From Streptomyces sp. R33 (GTDB taxonomy: Bacteria; Actinomycetota; Actinomycetes; Streptomycetales; Streptomycetaceae): a stretch of DNA of 64,000 bases. The notes beneath the pieces were generated by a model. That model did not search any database. It worked only from the letters and a program-made list of their open reading frames with translations, and was not told the origin of the DNA. Shown here one piece after another: positions 1 to 9,061 of this stretch. The translations under genes were made by a program, and so were the position numbers. Within the stretch, counting starts at the first letter, position 1; each line of letters opens with the position of its first letter. The stretch lies in the NCBI RefSeq assembly GCF_041200175.1, contig NZ_CP165727.1, positions 2,480,001 through 2,544,000 of the forward strand. The letters run 5' to 3'.

Positions 1-741
1 GTCGACGCGGGCGACCGGAAGACCTCCGGCGACTTGTGCCTGACCCGGCTGAGCAGTTCCGGGCAGACGCTCGGGCACATGTATCTGCGCGGCTTCGGTC
101 ACGGAATTTCCTGCGGCGTCGAGCCGACGGGCCAGCGCACGTACATATGGGTGGAGGGCAGGGCCGACGCCGAAAGCGGTTACGGCCGCACGGTGGTCCG
201 GGTGCCGTTCAAGGACGGTTCGGTCCTCGACAGTTCCGACGAGTCCGTCCACCATTTCGATCCGGTTCCCGGATCCACCGACGTCTCCCCCGCGCTCGAC
301 CTGCCCGGTGAGCGGGTCCTGGTGAGCCACGAGGAGGAGGGCGTGCACCGGTTCTCGGTGTACGGGATGGCGGACTTCCTGGCCGGGCGCTTCAGCCCCT
401 CGCAGGTCATCAAGGCCGGGGTGCAGGTCAAGGAAGAGGAGTGGTTCCAGGGCTGCGCGCTGTACGGGGACTTCATCTACGTGCTGACCGGCAACCCGTA
501 TACCGGACAGAACGGGGACAATCCCCGGAAGTCCGGGGGAAATACATTTGTCTCCGCAATTGACGTCCGCACCGGCAAAGCGCAAGGGCGTCACCGCGTG
601 ACCGTGGCACCGGATCTGGTCTACCGGGAACCCGAGGGAATCGCGGTCAGTCTGGCCGGCGGACGGCCGGCTTTGTGCGTCGGATTTTCCGTGAAGGCGA
701 AGGACCGGCGCGAGCTGGCGCTGTATCGCTACACCCCTTGA
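1..741 (+). CDS. TagC-like beta-propeller protein (5' end outside window)
   Basis: The reading frame is open from base 1, so the start lies upstream and only the C-terminal 246 codons are seen. Phrases such as LYLRGFGHG-like blades, VSHEEEGVHRFSVYG and a final ELALYRYTP resemble the propeller domain of Streptomyces proteins annotated as teichoic acid biosynthesis protein C (P68-RBP/TagC-like fold). These are mostly extracellular, but the signal region is not visible here. It lies 171 bp before a CDP-polyol phosphotransferase gene, which fits a wall-polymer context. Enzymatic activity is not evident; a binding or surface role is inference. Confidence 0.7.
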   Translation, partial: VDAGDRKTSGDLCLTRLSSSGQTLGHMYLRGFGHGISCGVEPTGQRTYIWVEGRADAESGYGRTVVRVPFKDGSVLDSSDESVHHFDPVPGSTDVSPALDLPGERVLVSHEEEGVHRFSVYGMADFLAGRFSPSQVIKAGVQVKEEEWFQGCALYGDFIYVLTGNPYTGQNGDNPRKSGGNTFVSAIDVRTGKAQGRHRVTVAPDLVYREPEGIAVSLAGGRPALCVGFSVKAKDRRELALYRYTP

Positions 742-912
742 GGACCCGCGCAACAGGAACTCAAGAGGGACTGATGTCACACGCCTTTGTGAAGAAGCCC
801 TGAATCATTGGGCTGTGGTTCACCAGGCGTTCTAGAGCCGTCCATGAGGCTGCTTATACTACTGCGACACTTCACAGGATCCTTATACCTCCACAGGGGG
901 AGGCACCGCACC

Positions 913-2907
913 ATGGGCTCCAAGCGGCTGCGAGCCGTGTTCGGCGTTCTGATCACGGCTGGGCTCATCCTCAGCTTCGTCGGGATGCTGGTCGCCGTCG
1001 CTTTCGTCTCACTCCCCCTGTTCGCGGGCTGCGCCGCGCTCAGCTACGTCGCCGACCTGATGCTCCACAACACCGAGTCGCCGACGCTGGAGAAGCTGCG
1101 CGACTCGCGTTTCGGCCTCACCATGCGCTTCCTGATCCGGCAGTTCCTGCTGCTGGGCCTGTGCGGGGCCATCGCCGACATCGAGTCGTTCGTGGCGCAG
1201 ATGACGACCATCGGCCTGCTCCTCCTGTTCATCCTGCAGCTCGCGTACGGCGCGCTCCTCAAGCACGTCCGCAAGATGCGCAACGAACTGCCGTTCACCA
1301 CGCGCGGGCTGGACCTGGAGGCCCTCGGCATCCGCCGCATGCCGCACCCGTTCCTGATGAACAAGCACGTCCGCAAGACGCTGCACCTGGACATCCCGCT
1401 GGTGGCCGGCTCGCTCACCACCATCGCGACGGACGACTGGCGCTTCGTCACGTACGGCATGATCACCACCGTCTTCCTCGCCTACTTCTCGCTGCTGGTG
1501 CTGGTGCCCGACGCGCGCAACGCGCTCAAACTGCCCACCACCGACGAGGCCATCGAGGAGCTCAACCACCAGCTGGCCGAATACCGCCCCCAGGTCGCGC
1601 TGTACTTCACCTTCGCCGCCGTCTCCAAAGACTTCATGTACCAGGTGAACATGTGGCTGGAGTCGCTGGAGGCACTGGAGCTGCGGCCCATCATCGTGCT
1701 GCGCGAGCGGGCCACCCTGCGCTACCTGGACGCCACCTCGGTTCCCGTCATCTGCATTCCGAAGGCGGACAACCTCGCCCGTATCGAGATGAACGAACTC
1801 CGTGTCGCCCTCTACCCCGGCAACGCGGGCAAGAACGTGCACATGCTCCAGCGCGCCGAGGTCAAGCACGTCTTCATCGGCCACGGCGACAGCGACAAGC
1901 TCGCGAGCAGCAACCGGGTCAGCAAGGTCTTCGACGAGATCTGGGTGGCCGGCCGGGCAGGCCGCGACCGCTACGAGCGCATCAAGCACGCCGTGTCGCA
2001 CCACCAGATCGTCGAGGTCGGCCGCCCCCAGCTGATGCCCCTGCACCGCTGGACCGGCCGGGTCGCGGGGCCCGTGCCCACCGTCATCTACGCCCCCACC
2101 TGGGAGGGCTGGACCGACGACGCCTGCTACACCTCCGTCATCCCGGCCGGCGAGAAGCTGATCAAGGCGCTGCTCGACTACGACCGCGACATCCGCATCA
2201 TCTACAAGCCGCACCCCCTCACCGGCTCGCGCTCCGCCGAGGCGGCCGCCGCCCACCGCCGCGTCATCGCCCTCCTCGAGGAGGACAACGCCCGGCGCTT
2301 CGGCCGCAACCTCACCGACTCCAAGGCCGCCGCCAAGAAGCTCGCCCGGATCGACCAGCGCATCGCCGACCTCTCCGAGCGCGGCGTCCGCTCCAAGTAC
2401 CCGGACCTCACCGAGGAGGAGCGGACCGCCCGCATCCGGCGCAGCCGCAACCAGGCCGGCGCCCTGTACTGGAGCGCCGTCCCCGACGCCGCGCACCACG
2501 TGGTGACCGAGCGGATCCCGGCCCTGTACGACTGCTTCAACCAGTCCGACCTGCTCATCGGCGACATGTCCAGCGTCGTCTCCGACTTCGTCGCGACCCT
2601 CAAGCCGTACGCGATCTTCAACCTCGACGGCCTGCCGGACGACCAGTTCCGCAACGAGCAGCGGACGGCGTACGCCTCCTACCTGCTGGACGGGGACTGC
2701 AACGGTCTCGCCGAGGCCATCGAGGCCACGCTGAACCCGCGCGAGGACCTCATGGCCCCGTACCGCGAGCAGCTCAAGGAGTACCTCCTCGGCGAGGAGT
2801 ACCCGCCGTCGATCGTCCGCTTCAACGCGGCCGCCAACAACCTCTACCGGCGGGGGCTGCGCGACTTCCCCATCGAATACCCGGAGCAGGCCGCCTACCC
2901 CGTGTAG
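913..2907 (+). CDS. CDP-glycerol/CDP-ribitol polyol phosphotransferase, TagF/TarL family
   Basis: This 664-residue protein has several hydrophobic segments in the first 170 residues, then a soluble domain of the CDP-glycerol glycerophosphotransferase family. Family landmarks include IYAPTWEG near residue 395, YKPHP near 435 and the LIGDMSSVVSDF block near 550, which resembles the conserved DYSS region. Such enzymes move polyol-phosphate from a CDP carrier onto a membrane-anchored wall polymer at the inner membrane face. ATG 913 is chosen because GGGGGAGG lies 9 bases upstream. The next gene probably makes CDP-ribitol, so polyribitol phosphate is a reasonable product. Substrate choice between glycerol and ribitol cannot be read from sequence. 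Confidence 0.88.
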   Translation: MGSKRLRAVFGVLITAGLILSFVGMLVAVAFVSLPLFAGCAALSYVADLMLHNTESPTLEKLRDSRFGLTMRFLIRQFLLLGLCGAIADIESFVAQMTTIGLLLLFILQLAYGALLKHVRKMRNELPFTTRGLDLEALGIRRMPHPFLMNKHVRKTLHLDIPLVAGSLTTIATDDWRFVTYGMITTVFLAYFSLLVLVPDARNALKLPTTDEAIEELNHQLAEYRPQVALYFTFAAVSKDFMYQVNMWLESLEALELRPIIVLRERATLRYLDATSVPVICIPKADNLARIEMNELRVALYPGNAGKNVHMLQRAEVKHVFIGHGDSDKLASSNRVSKVFDEIWVAGRAGRDRYERIKHAVSHHQIVEVGRPQLMPLHRWTGRVAGPVPTVIYAPTWEGWTDDACYTSVIPAGEKLIKALLDYDRDIRIIYKPHPLTGSRSAEAAAAHRRVIALLEEDNARRFGRNLTDSKAAAKKLARIDQRIADLSERGVRSKYPDLTEEERTARIRRSRNQAGALYWSAVPDAAHHVVTERIPALYDCFNQSDLLIGDMSSVVSDFVATLKPYAIFNLDGLPDDQFRNEQRTAYASYLLDGDCNGLAEAIEATLNPREDLMAPYREQLKEYLLGEEYPPSIVRFNAAANNLYRRGLRDFPIEYPEQAAYPV

Positions 2908-2999
2908 GCGTGCCCGCCCCGGTGCTCGAGTCGCGCCGCCCGTCCACCCACCGCCTGCCCGACCGCCGTGCCGCACCCTCAGCTCAGGAAGAAGGAGCC

Positions 3000-4505
3000 T
3001 TGACCTCCAGGCCCGTCCCCCACCGCACCGTCGCCGTCGTTCTCGCTGGGGGCACAGGCCAGCGCATCGGTCTCGAGATACCGAAGCAGCTGCTCAAGAT
3101 CGCCGGCAAGTCGATCCTGGAGCACACGCTCCACGTCTTCGAGAACGCGCCGGACGTCGACGAGGTGATCCTCCTCATGACGCCCGCGTTCGTGGAGGAC
3201 GCCCGCCGCATCGTGGAGCGGGCCCGGCTCGGCAAGGTCACCCGGGTCCTGGCCGGCGGCTCGACCCGCAGCGAGACCACCCGGATCGCCATCGACGCCG
3301 CGGCCGCCGGGCTGGCCGAGGGCGAGGACTGCAACCTCCTCTTCCACGACGCGGTGCGCCCGCTGCTGTCGCAGCGCGTGGTGCGCGAATGCGTCGAGTC
3401 CCTCGAGCGCTACCAGGCCGTCGACGTCGCCATCCCGTCCTCCGACACCGTCATCGTGACCCGCACCCACGGCGACGACGGCGAGTTCATCACCGAGGTC
3501 CCCGACCGCTCCCGGCTGCGCCGCGGCCAGACCCCGCAGGGCTTCCGGCTCTCCACGATCCGCGCCGCGTACGAGCGGGCCGCCGCGGACCCCTTCTTCC
3601 AGGCCACCGACGACTGCTCCGTCGTCGTGAAGTACCTGCCCGACGTCCCGGTCCACGTGGTCACCGGCGATGACTACAACATGAAGGTCACCCAGCCCGT
3701 CGACGTCTTCATCGCCGACAAGCTGTTCCAGCTCGCCTCCCACGCCGCGCCCGCCCAGGCCGGCGAGGCCGCGTACCGCGAGCAGCTGGCAGGCAAGACG
3801 ATGGTGGTCTTCGGTGGCTCGTACGGCATCGGCGCCGACATCTCCCGCATCGCGGAGGGCTTCGGCGCCCGCGTCTTCGCCCTGGGCCGCTCCACCACCG
3901 GCACGCACGTCGAGAACCCCGACCACGTCGAGGAGGCCCTGGCCAAGGCCTACGCCGAGACCGGCCGCATCGACTACGTCGTCAACACCGCGGGCGTGCT
4001 GCGCGTCGGCCGCCTCGACGCGACCGACAACGACACGATCCGCGAAGCGCTCGAGGTCAACTACCTCGCGCCCGTCAACATCGCCCGGACCTCGTACAAG
4101 TACCTGAGCGAGACCCAGGGCCAGCTGCTGCTGTTCACCTCCAGCAGCTACACCCGCGGCCGCGCCGAGTACAGCCTGTACTCCTCGACCAAGGCCGCCA
4201 TGGTCAACCTGACCCAGGCGCTGGCCGACGAGTGGGCCGAGGACGGCATCCGCGTCAACTGCGTGAACCCGGAGCGCACCGCCACCCCGATGCGCACCAA
4301 GGCGTTCGGCCAGGAGCCCCCGGCCTCGCTGCTCACGTCCGAGTCGGTCGCCCTGACCTCCCTGGACGTCCTGCTGTCCGAGATGACCGGTCACGTGATC
4401 GACGTACGCAAGCAGGACCCGACCACGACGCCGGCGCAGCGCTCCGGCTTCGAGGCGGCGCTGGCGTCCGTACTGATCCAGACCACGGAGGACCAGGGGG
4501 TCTAG
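3000..4505 (+). CDS. bifunctional cytidylyltransferase / SDR reductase, Acs1-like (CDP-ribitol synthesis)
   Basis: This 501-residue protein has two domains. Residues about 8-245 form an IspD/TarI-type cytidylyltransferase (LAGGTGQRIG, HDAVRPL, RRGQTPQGF). Residues about 258-495 form a short-chain dehydrogenase with a GGSYGIGAD cofactor loop and a YSSTK active site. The same order occurs in Haemophilus Acs1/Bcs1, which reduces ribulose 5-phosphate and couples the product to CTP to give CDP-ribitol. A TTG start at 3000 is used because it directly precedes the conserved N-terminus and AGGAAG lies 8 bases upstream. It follows the polyol phosphotransferase and precedes an esterase by 2 bp. The reaction is inferred from domain architecture. 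Confidence 0.87.
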   Translation: MTSRPVPHRTVAVVLAGGTGQRIGLEIPKQLLKIAGKSILEHTLHVFENAPDVDEVILLMTPAFVEDARRIVERARLGKVTRVLAGGSTRSETTRIAIDAAAAGLAEGEDCNLLFHDAVRPLLSQRVVRECVESLERYQAVDVAIPSSDTVIVTRTHGDDGEFITEVPDRSRLRRGQTPQGFRLSTIRAAYERAAADPFFQATDDCSVVVKYLPDVPVHVVTGDDYNMKVTQPVDVFIADKLFQLASHAAPAQAGEAAYREQLAGKTMVVFGGSYGIGADISRIAEGFGARVFALGRSTTGTHVENPDHVEEALAKAYAETGRIDYVVNTAGVLRVGRLDATDNDTIREALEVNYLAPVNIARTSYKYLSETQGQLLLFTSSSYTRGRAEYSLYSSTKAAMVNLTQALADEWAEDGIRVNCVNPERTATPMRTKAFGQEPPASLLTSESVALTSLDVLLSEMTGHVIDVRKQDPTTTPAQRSGFEAALASVLIQTTEDQGV

Positions 4506-4507
4506 GC

Positions 4508-5326
4508 GTGACGTACACACCCGGACAGCAGCAGCCGCCGCGGAGGATCTTCGTGGCCGGCGACTCCGAGGCGGTCGCCCGGCCGTACAGCTATCTGCCG
4601 ATGGTGGGCTGGGCCCAGGCCCTGCCCCTCTTCCTCACCGATGCGGTCGAGGTCGTCAACTGCGCCCGCGCCCGCGCGAGCTCGAAGAGCTTCCGCGAGC
4701 GCGGCCGGCTCCAGTGGATCCTCGACAACCTCGAGCCCGGCGACTACCTGCTGTTCGGCTTCGGCCAGATCGACTGGAAGACGGACCCCGGCCTGCACAC
4801 CAAGCCGTTCTCCACCTTCCAGGAGAACATGGCCGCCTTCGTGCACGGCGCGCGCGAGCGCCAGGCCCACCCGGTGATCCTGCTGCCGTACGAACGGCGC
4901 CGCATGGACGCTCACGGCAACGTCGCCCGCTTCCTGGGCGACTACCCGCTCGCCGCCCGGCAGCTGGCCGAGGACGAGCACGTTCCGGTCGTCGACCTGT
5001 ACGGCCAGAGCGTGCAGTGGTGGGAGGAGCTCGGGCCCGAGCAGTCCAAGCTCGTCTTCACCTATCTGCGGCCGGGCGAACCGCTCCTGGAGAACGTCCA
5101 GGACGGGGACAACGTGCACCTGCGTGCGGAGGGCGCGATCGAGTGCGCCCGGTTCGTCGCCCGCAGCCTCGCCGAGCAGGGCGTCATCCCCTCCCCGTGG
5201 GTCCGCGACCTCGACCGCCGCCGGTTCTCCTACGAGGAGATGGGCTGGCTGGACGAGGAGACGTTCTCGCACCGTACGAAGTCCCGGGTGTCCGCGCCCG
5301 CGGCACGCAAGGAGTCCAGCGCGTGA
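4508..5326 (+). CDS. SGNH/GDSL hydrolase, rhamnogalacturonan acetylesterase-like
   Basis: The 272-residue protein starts at GTG two bases after the previous stop, so it is probably translationally coupled. It carries the SGNH serine motif AGDSEA near residue 17, the block FGFGQIDWK near 86, and a C-terminal DGDNVHL block whose Asp and His complete a typical triad. No signal peptide is visible, so it is predicted cytoplasmic. Relatives deacetylate sugars. In this locus it could trim acetyl groups from a wall-polymer precursor, but that is inference from neighbours. It overlaps the next gene by 4 bp (GTGA). Confidence 0.85.
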   Translation: MTYTPGQQQPPRRIFVAGDSEAVARPYSYLPMVGWAQALPLFLTDAVEVVNCARARASSKSFRERGRLQWILDNLEPGDYLLFGFGQIDWKTDPGLHTKPFSTFQENMAAFVHGARERQAHPVILLPYERRRMDAHGNVARFLGDYPLAARQLAEDEHVPVVDLYGQSVQWWEELGPEQSKLVFTYLRPGEPLLENVQDGDNVHLRAEGAIECARFVARSLAEQGVIPSPWVRDLDRRRFSYEEMGWLDEETFSHRTKSRVSAPAARKESSA

Positions 5327-6123
5327 ACCTCCTCCGCCGCGGGCAGGCCGTCGGCGACACCCCGTCACTGGGCGCCGTGTACGCGGCCCTGTACAGCTCG
5401 GCCGACCCGCGCCGCGGTCTCTCCCCGGGCGAGACCGTCCAGTTCGGCCTGTCCGTGGCACCCGATCAGGGCGCCCCGCGGGGCTGCGCGTACCTGGCGG
5501 AGGAACCGCTGACCGCCGTCGGCGAGATCGTCGGCGTGCAGGGGCTGGAGTACTTCCCCCGCCAGCGCTGGTTCCGGGTCCGCGCCGACGCCGGGGAGCA
5601 GACGACGGGGGTCCTGCACCTGCGCGTCGGCGACTCGGCCACGGCACGCAGCATCCGGCCCCGGATCCTCGTGGGCATCCCGGACGCCTCGGGCCGCAGG
5701 CTCGTACGGACGGGGAAGCTCGCCGCCGAGCCCCTGCCGCTGCGGCCGGCCACCGCCCGCGGCCTGCGGATCGCGACCGGGCCGGACCGGCCGGGCACCG
5801 TCAACGTGCTCTCGGCTGCCCCGGCGGGCAGCACCGCGATCTCCGTGACGCAGCCGCGGGGCGGCCGGGCGCAGCTGTCGCAGGACGGCTGGGTCACCTA
5901 CGCGCCCGCCCCGGGTTTCACCGGCTACGACCGGTTCGAGTACACGGTGGGCACGGCCGCGGCCGCCAAGCTGACCTCGCACGTGAACGTCTTCGTGGGC
6001 TCCCTGGAGCACATCCCGGGCGCCTTCCCGCAGCATCCGTCGGACAGTGCCCCGCGACCTTGGCAATGGCCCGAACTCACCGGGGAGATGCCGTGGCCCC
6101 GCCCCGCCGCTCCGCAGAACTGA
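5323..6123 (+). CDS. Ig-like/cadherin-like domain protein of unknown function
   Basis: This 266-residue protein begins at a GTG overlapping the preceding stop codon. The last third contains the pattern of a bacterial Ig/cadherin-like repeat (DGWVTYAPAPGFTGYDRFEYTV). The N-terminal half looks beta-rich and is not recognised. No signal peptide or membrane segment is visible, which is unusual for a protein with this fold. The four-base overlaps and the 16-bp gap to the following glycosyltransferase place it in the wall-polymer operon. Its role is unknown; an accessory or binding function is possible. Confidence 0.7.
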   Translation: MNLLRRGQAVGDTPSLGAVYAALYSSADPRRGLSPGETVQFGLSVAPDQGAPRGCAYLAEEPLTAVGEIVGVQGLEYFPRQRWFRVRADAGEQTTGVLHLRVGDSATARSIRPRILVGIPDASGRRLVRTGKLAAEPLPLRPATARGLRIATGPDRPGTVNVLSAAPAGSTAISVTQPRGGRAQLSQDGWVTYAPAPGFTGYDRFEYTVGTAAAAKLTSHVNVFVGSLEHIPGAFPQHPSDSAPRPWQWPELTGEMPWPRPAAPQN

Positions 6124-6139
6124 CGAGGATCCCGACACC

Positions 6140-7741
6140 ATGAACACCGCCGCCGTCGGCCCCACCGACGTCAAGGACGTGACGGTCGCCGTCCGGGTCT
6201 GCAACCAGGCCGCCGCGCTCGACGCCTGCCTGGCCTCCGTCTTCGTGCAGTCCATCGGCACGGAGCGACTGGAGATCATCGGCGTCGACGACGGCTCGAC
6301 CGACGAGAGCGGGTCCGTGCTCGCACGCGCGGCGCACCAGTACCCCGCCTTCGTCCGCGTGGGGCAGGTGTCGCACGGGCTGAGTCCGGCGGCCGCCCGC
6401 AACTGGGCGCTGAGCCAGGTGCGCGGACGGTACGTCATCTTCCTGGAGGCCACCGACCGGCTGGCGCCCGATGCGCTGGAGCGGATGGTCGCGGCGGCCG
6501 ACGCGAACGAGGCCGACGTCGTGCTCGGCAAGCTGGAGAGCTCGGGCCGGCATGCGGTCGCGACGTCGATGTTCCGCAAGAACCAGGCCTACACCGACGT
6601 CTACGCCTCGCGCGTCTACTGGTCGCTGACGCCGGACAAGCTGTTCCGCACCAGCCTGCTGCAGCGCCGCGGGCTCGCCTTCCCCACCGACATGGTGATC
6701 GGCGACGACCAGGCCTTCACGGCCGGCGCCTTCATCGGGGCGGACAACGTCTCGGTCGTCGGCGACGCGACCTGCGTGGTCAAGGGCCCCTCGCCGGCGG
6801 AGCGGGCGACGCTGCCGGACCGGGTCGCCCTGGTCTCGCGGATGCTGGCCCTGGTCGCCTCGCAGCTGCCGGAGGGGCCGCGCCGGGACAAGCTCCAGTC
6901 CCGGCACCTGGAGGTGGAGCTCGGCAAGGCGACCGCGGCCGCGCTGCTGTCCGCCACCGATGCGGCGGAGCGGGACCAGACCCTGTGGGCCGCCGCCGAG
7001 GTGCTGCGCACCCAGGCGTCCCCGGGGGCGCTGGCGCTGCTGCCGCGCATGGTGGCCGTACGGTTCGCCCTGCTGGCGCAGGGCCGCTTCGCCGAGGCGC
7101 AGCGGATGGCCGCGTTCGAGGCGGACAAGGAGCGTCCGGCCGTCCGCAAGACGGTGGAGAACGGCCGGGTGTACACGACGCTGCCGTTCTTCCGCGACCC
7201 GCAGGTCCCCCTGCCGGACGAGCTGTTCGACATCACCGGTGACATGACGGTCACCCACCAGCTGGAGAAGGCCCGATGGGACGGGCCGATGCTGCTGCTG
7301 GAGGGCTTCGCGTTCTTCGAGCAGCTGTCGACGAAGGACCGTGCCACCCGGGTGGTGCTGCGCGAGCGGACGAGCGGTGCGGTGGAGAGCTGTCAGGTCA
7401 CGGCCCGCCGGGACGACGCGCTGACCAACGCCAAGGGCAGGCCGCGGGCGATGGGCCGCTTCTCCTGCCGGGTCAACCTGGCGCAGACCTCGAGCGGCTG
7501 GCCGCTCCCGCCGGGCACCTGGGACCTGCACCTCGCGGTCGGCTTCGAGGGCGTGACCCGGGAGGTGCGGCTCGGCCCGCGGCGCGCCGGGGAGCTCGAC
7601 ACGACCGCCCGGATGCCGGTGCGGATCGCGGCCGCGCCGGGTACCCAGGGCATGGAGCTGGCGGCCACCCCGTACTACACGGAGTCCGGCGGTCTCAGCA
7701 TCGAGGTGTCGCAGCGGACGCCGCTGCCGCGGCACGCCTGA
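6140..7741 (+). CDS. glycosyltransferase family 2 with C-terminal TagF-like accessory region
   Basis: This 533-residue protein has an N-terminal GT-A domain (VAVRVCNQ, then DDGSTDES near residue 52, then a GDDQAFTAG segment near 196), typical of inverting GT2 enzymes that use nucleotide sugars. Residues about 350-533 are a beta-rich extension seen in Streptomyces glycosyltransferases of wall-polymer loci. ATG 6140 is used; GACGAGGA lies upstream. It is the last gene of the co-directional block that begins at 913. It probably glycosylates the polyol-phosphate backbone or its linkage unit. Donor and acceptor are not predictable. Confidence 0.83.
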   Translation: MNTAAVGPTDVKDVTVAVRVCNQAAALDACLASVFVQSIGTERLEIIGVDDGSTDESGSVLARAAHQYPAFVRVGQVSHGLSPAAARNWALSQVRGRYVIFLEATDRLAPDALERMVAAADANEADVVLGKLESSGRHAVATSMFRKNQAYTDVYASRVYWSLTPDKLFRTSLLQRRGLAFPTDMVIGDDQAFTAGAFIGADNVSVVGDATCVVKGPSPAERATLPDRVALVSRMLALVASQLPEGPRRDKLQSRHLEVELGKATAAALLSATDAAERDQTLWAAAEVLRTQASPGALALLPRMVAVRFALLAQGRFAEAQRMAAFEADKERPAVRKTVENGRVYTTLPFFRDPQVPLPDELFDITGDMTVTHQLEKARWDGPMLLLEGFAFFEQLSTKDRATRVVLRERTSGAVESCQVTARRDDALTNAKGRPRAMGRFSCRVNLAQTSSGWPLPPGTWDLHLAVGFEGVTREVRLGPRRAGELDTTARMPVRIAAAPGTQGMELAATPYYTESGGLSIEVSQRTPLPRHA

Positions 7742-7787
7742 CGGGGTCGCGGGGCGGCCGCCTTGCCGCCCCGCGCCGCCGTCCGGC

Positions 7788-8948
7788 TCAGGCGGCGTCC
7801 CAGGGGCCGAAGACCAGCCCCTGCTGGGTGGTGTCCTGGCGGGTGCAGGTCAGTGCGCCGTCCGCGTCGAAGGCGGCCACCACGATGCGGCCTGCCCCGT
7901 CGACGGCCACCTGGGGCGCGTGCGCGCCGTGGCCGCCGAGGGAGGCCCACCAGGTGCCGTAACCCTCGTTCTCGGTCACGTAGGCGGTGAGTTCTACGTC
8001 GCCCTCGGCGCCGGTCTGTGCGAGCACCGTGCAGTCGTAGCCGCCGATGACGGCCCGGACCACGCCGGGCGCGCCCGTACCGCCGGCGCCGCCGAGGGCC
8101 ATCAGGCCGCCTCCCTGGGCGCCCTGCTGCCCGGCCCGCCAGGCGACCAGCGATCCGTCGCCCGGGTAGCGCCAGAAGTACGTCACCCTGCGCGGGCCCG
8201 TCTCGCACAGGACCGGGGTGCCGGGAACGACCGGCGTGGGGATGCGGTCGGCGAGCTGGAAGCGGCCCTGGCCGACACCCACCCAGCGGTCGGCTCCGGC
8301 CCGCCCGAGGGCGAGCAGCTCCAGCGGGCCGCCCGCCGACATGAGCGGCGCCACGTCGCCCCCGTACGGCTCCGGCGCCACCTGCTTCCAGCCGCCCCAC
8401 GCGCCCTCGGCGTTGCGGCTGCGCCGCAGGACGCCGCCGTGGCGCAGGGAGACGAGGACGTGCGTGGAGCCCGAGCGCTGGTTGACGGCGATGCGGGGCG
8501 GCCCGGCCAGCCGGTCGTCGGCGGGGCCGCCGCGCAGGCCGGGGGTGCCGAGGCTGTGCCAGTCGATCATGCCGCGGCCCGGCTGGAACTGGGTGGAGAC
8601 GATGACTTCGGGGCCCTGCGCGCCGTCCTGGCCGGCCCGCAGGGCGACGAAGTGCACGTACCCCTCGCGGCTCTGCGCCATCGCGACGGTGCCCAGCCAG
8701 CCGGGGATTTCGAACACGTCGGGGCCGGTCCAGCCGGCGTGGGGGGCCGCCGCCTCGGTCCAGCGCAGCAGGCCGCGCGGGGTGCACGCGTAGGCCGTCA
8801 GACGGCCGTCGCCGCCCTTGAACAGCCAGTTTCCGGCCACCGACGGCGACCGGCGAGAACCCGGTCCGCCCGGGGCCGCATCCTGCACGGTGTGGTCGGA
8901 AGTGGCGCCCCGGCTCCCGCTTTTGCCTCGGATCACGCCACTGTCCAC
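7788..8948 (-). CDS. PLL-like beta-propeller hypothetical protein
   Basis: The 386-residue protein is made of repeated blades with Trp and Gly at regular spacing, such as GGWKQVAP, ADRWVGVGQGRFQ and NEGYGTWWASLGGHG. The pattern resembles fucose-lectin (PLL/AAL-type) or integrin-like propellers. No enzyme motif was seen. It is divergent from the LCP gene. The GTG at 8948 gives the longest product but has AGAAGG directly against it; a GTG 12 bases downstream is equally possible. No convincing signal peptide was seen. Sugar binding is a guess from the fold. Confidence 0.6.
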   Translation of the reverse strand: MDSGVIRGKSGSRGATSDHTVQDAAPGGPGSRRSPSVAGNWLFKGGDGRLTAYACTPRGLLRWTEAAAPHAGWTGPDVFEIPGWLGTVAMAQSREGYVHFVALRAGQDGAQGPEVIVSTQFQPGRGMIDWHSLGTPGLRGGPADDRLAGPPRIAVNQRSGSTHVLVSLRHGGVLRRSRNAEGAWGGWKQVAPEPYGGDVAPLMSAGGPLELLALGRAGADRWVGVGQGRFQLADRIPTPVVPGTPVLCETGPRRVTYFWRYPGDGSLVAWRAGQQGAQGGGLMALGGAGGTGAPGVVRAVIGGYDCTVLAQTGAEGDVELTAYVTENEGYGTWWASLGGHGAHAPQVAVDGAGRIVVAAFDADGALTCTRQDTTQQGLVFGPWDAA

Positions 8949-9061
8949 CCTTCTGCCGAGTATGTCCTGCTCAAGCGGCAGGGCTCTTCACCGGAAAGAA
9001 CCAGCCACTCGAAAGTGTGTCTTATGATGCACCCCATCGATAATAGAAGGGCTCTGCCTCC

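Noticed and set aside
1009..2976. 655-codon open frame opposite the polyol phosphotransferase
   Set aside because: It is a shadow frame of high-GC coding DNA: low-complexity Val/Gly/Arg-rich product, no ribosome site, and the opposite strand has a recognisable enzyme.
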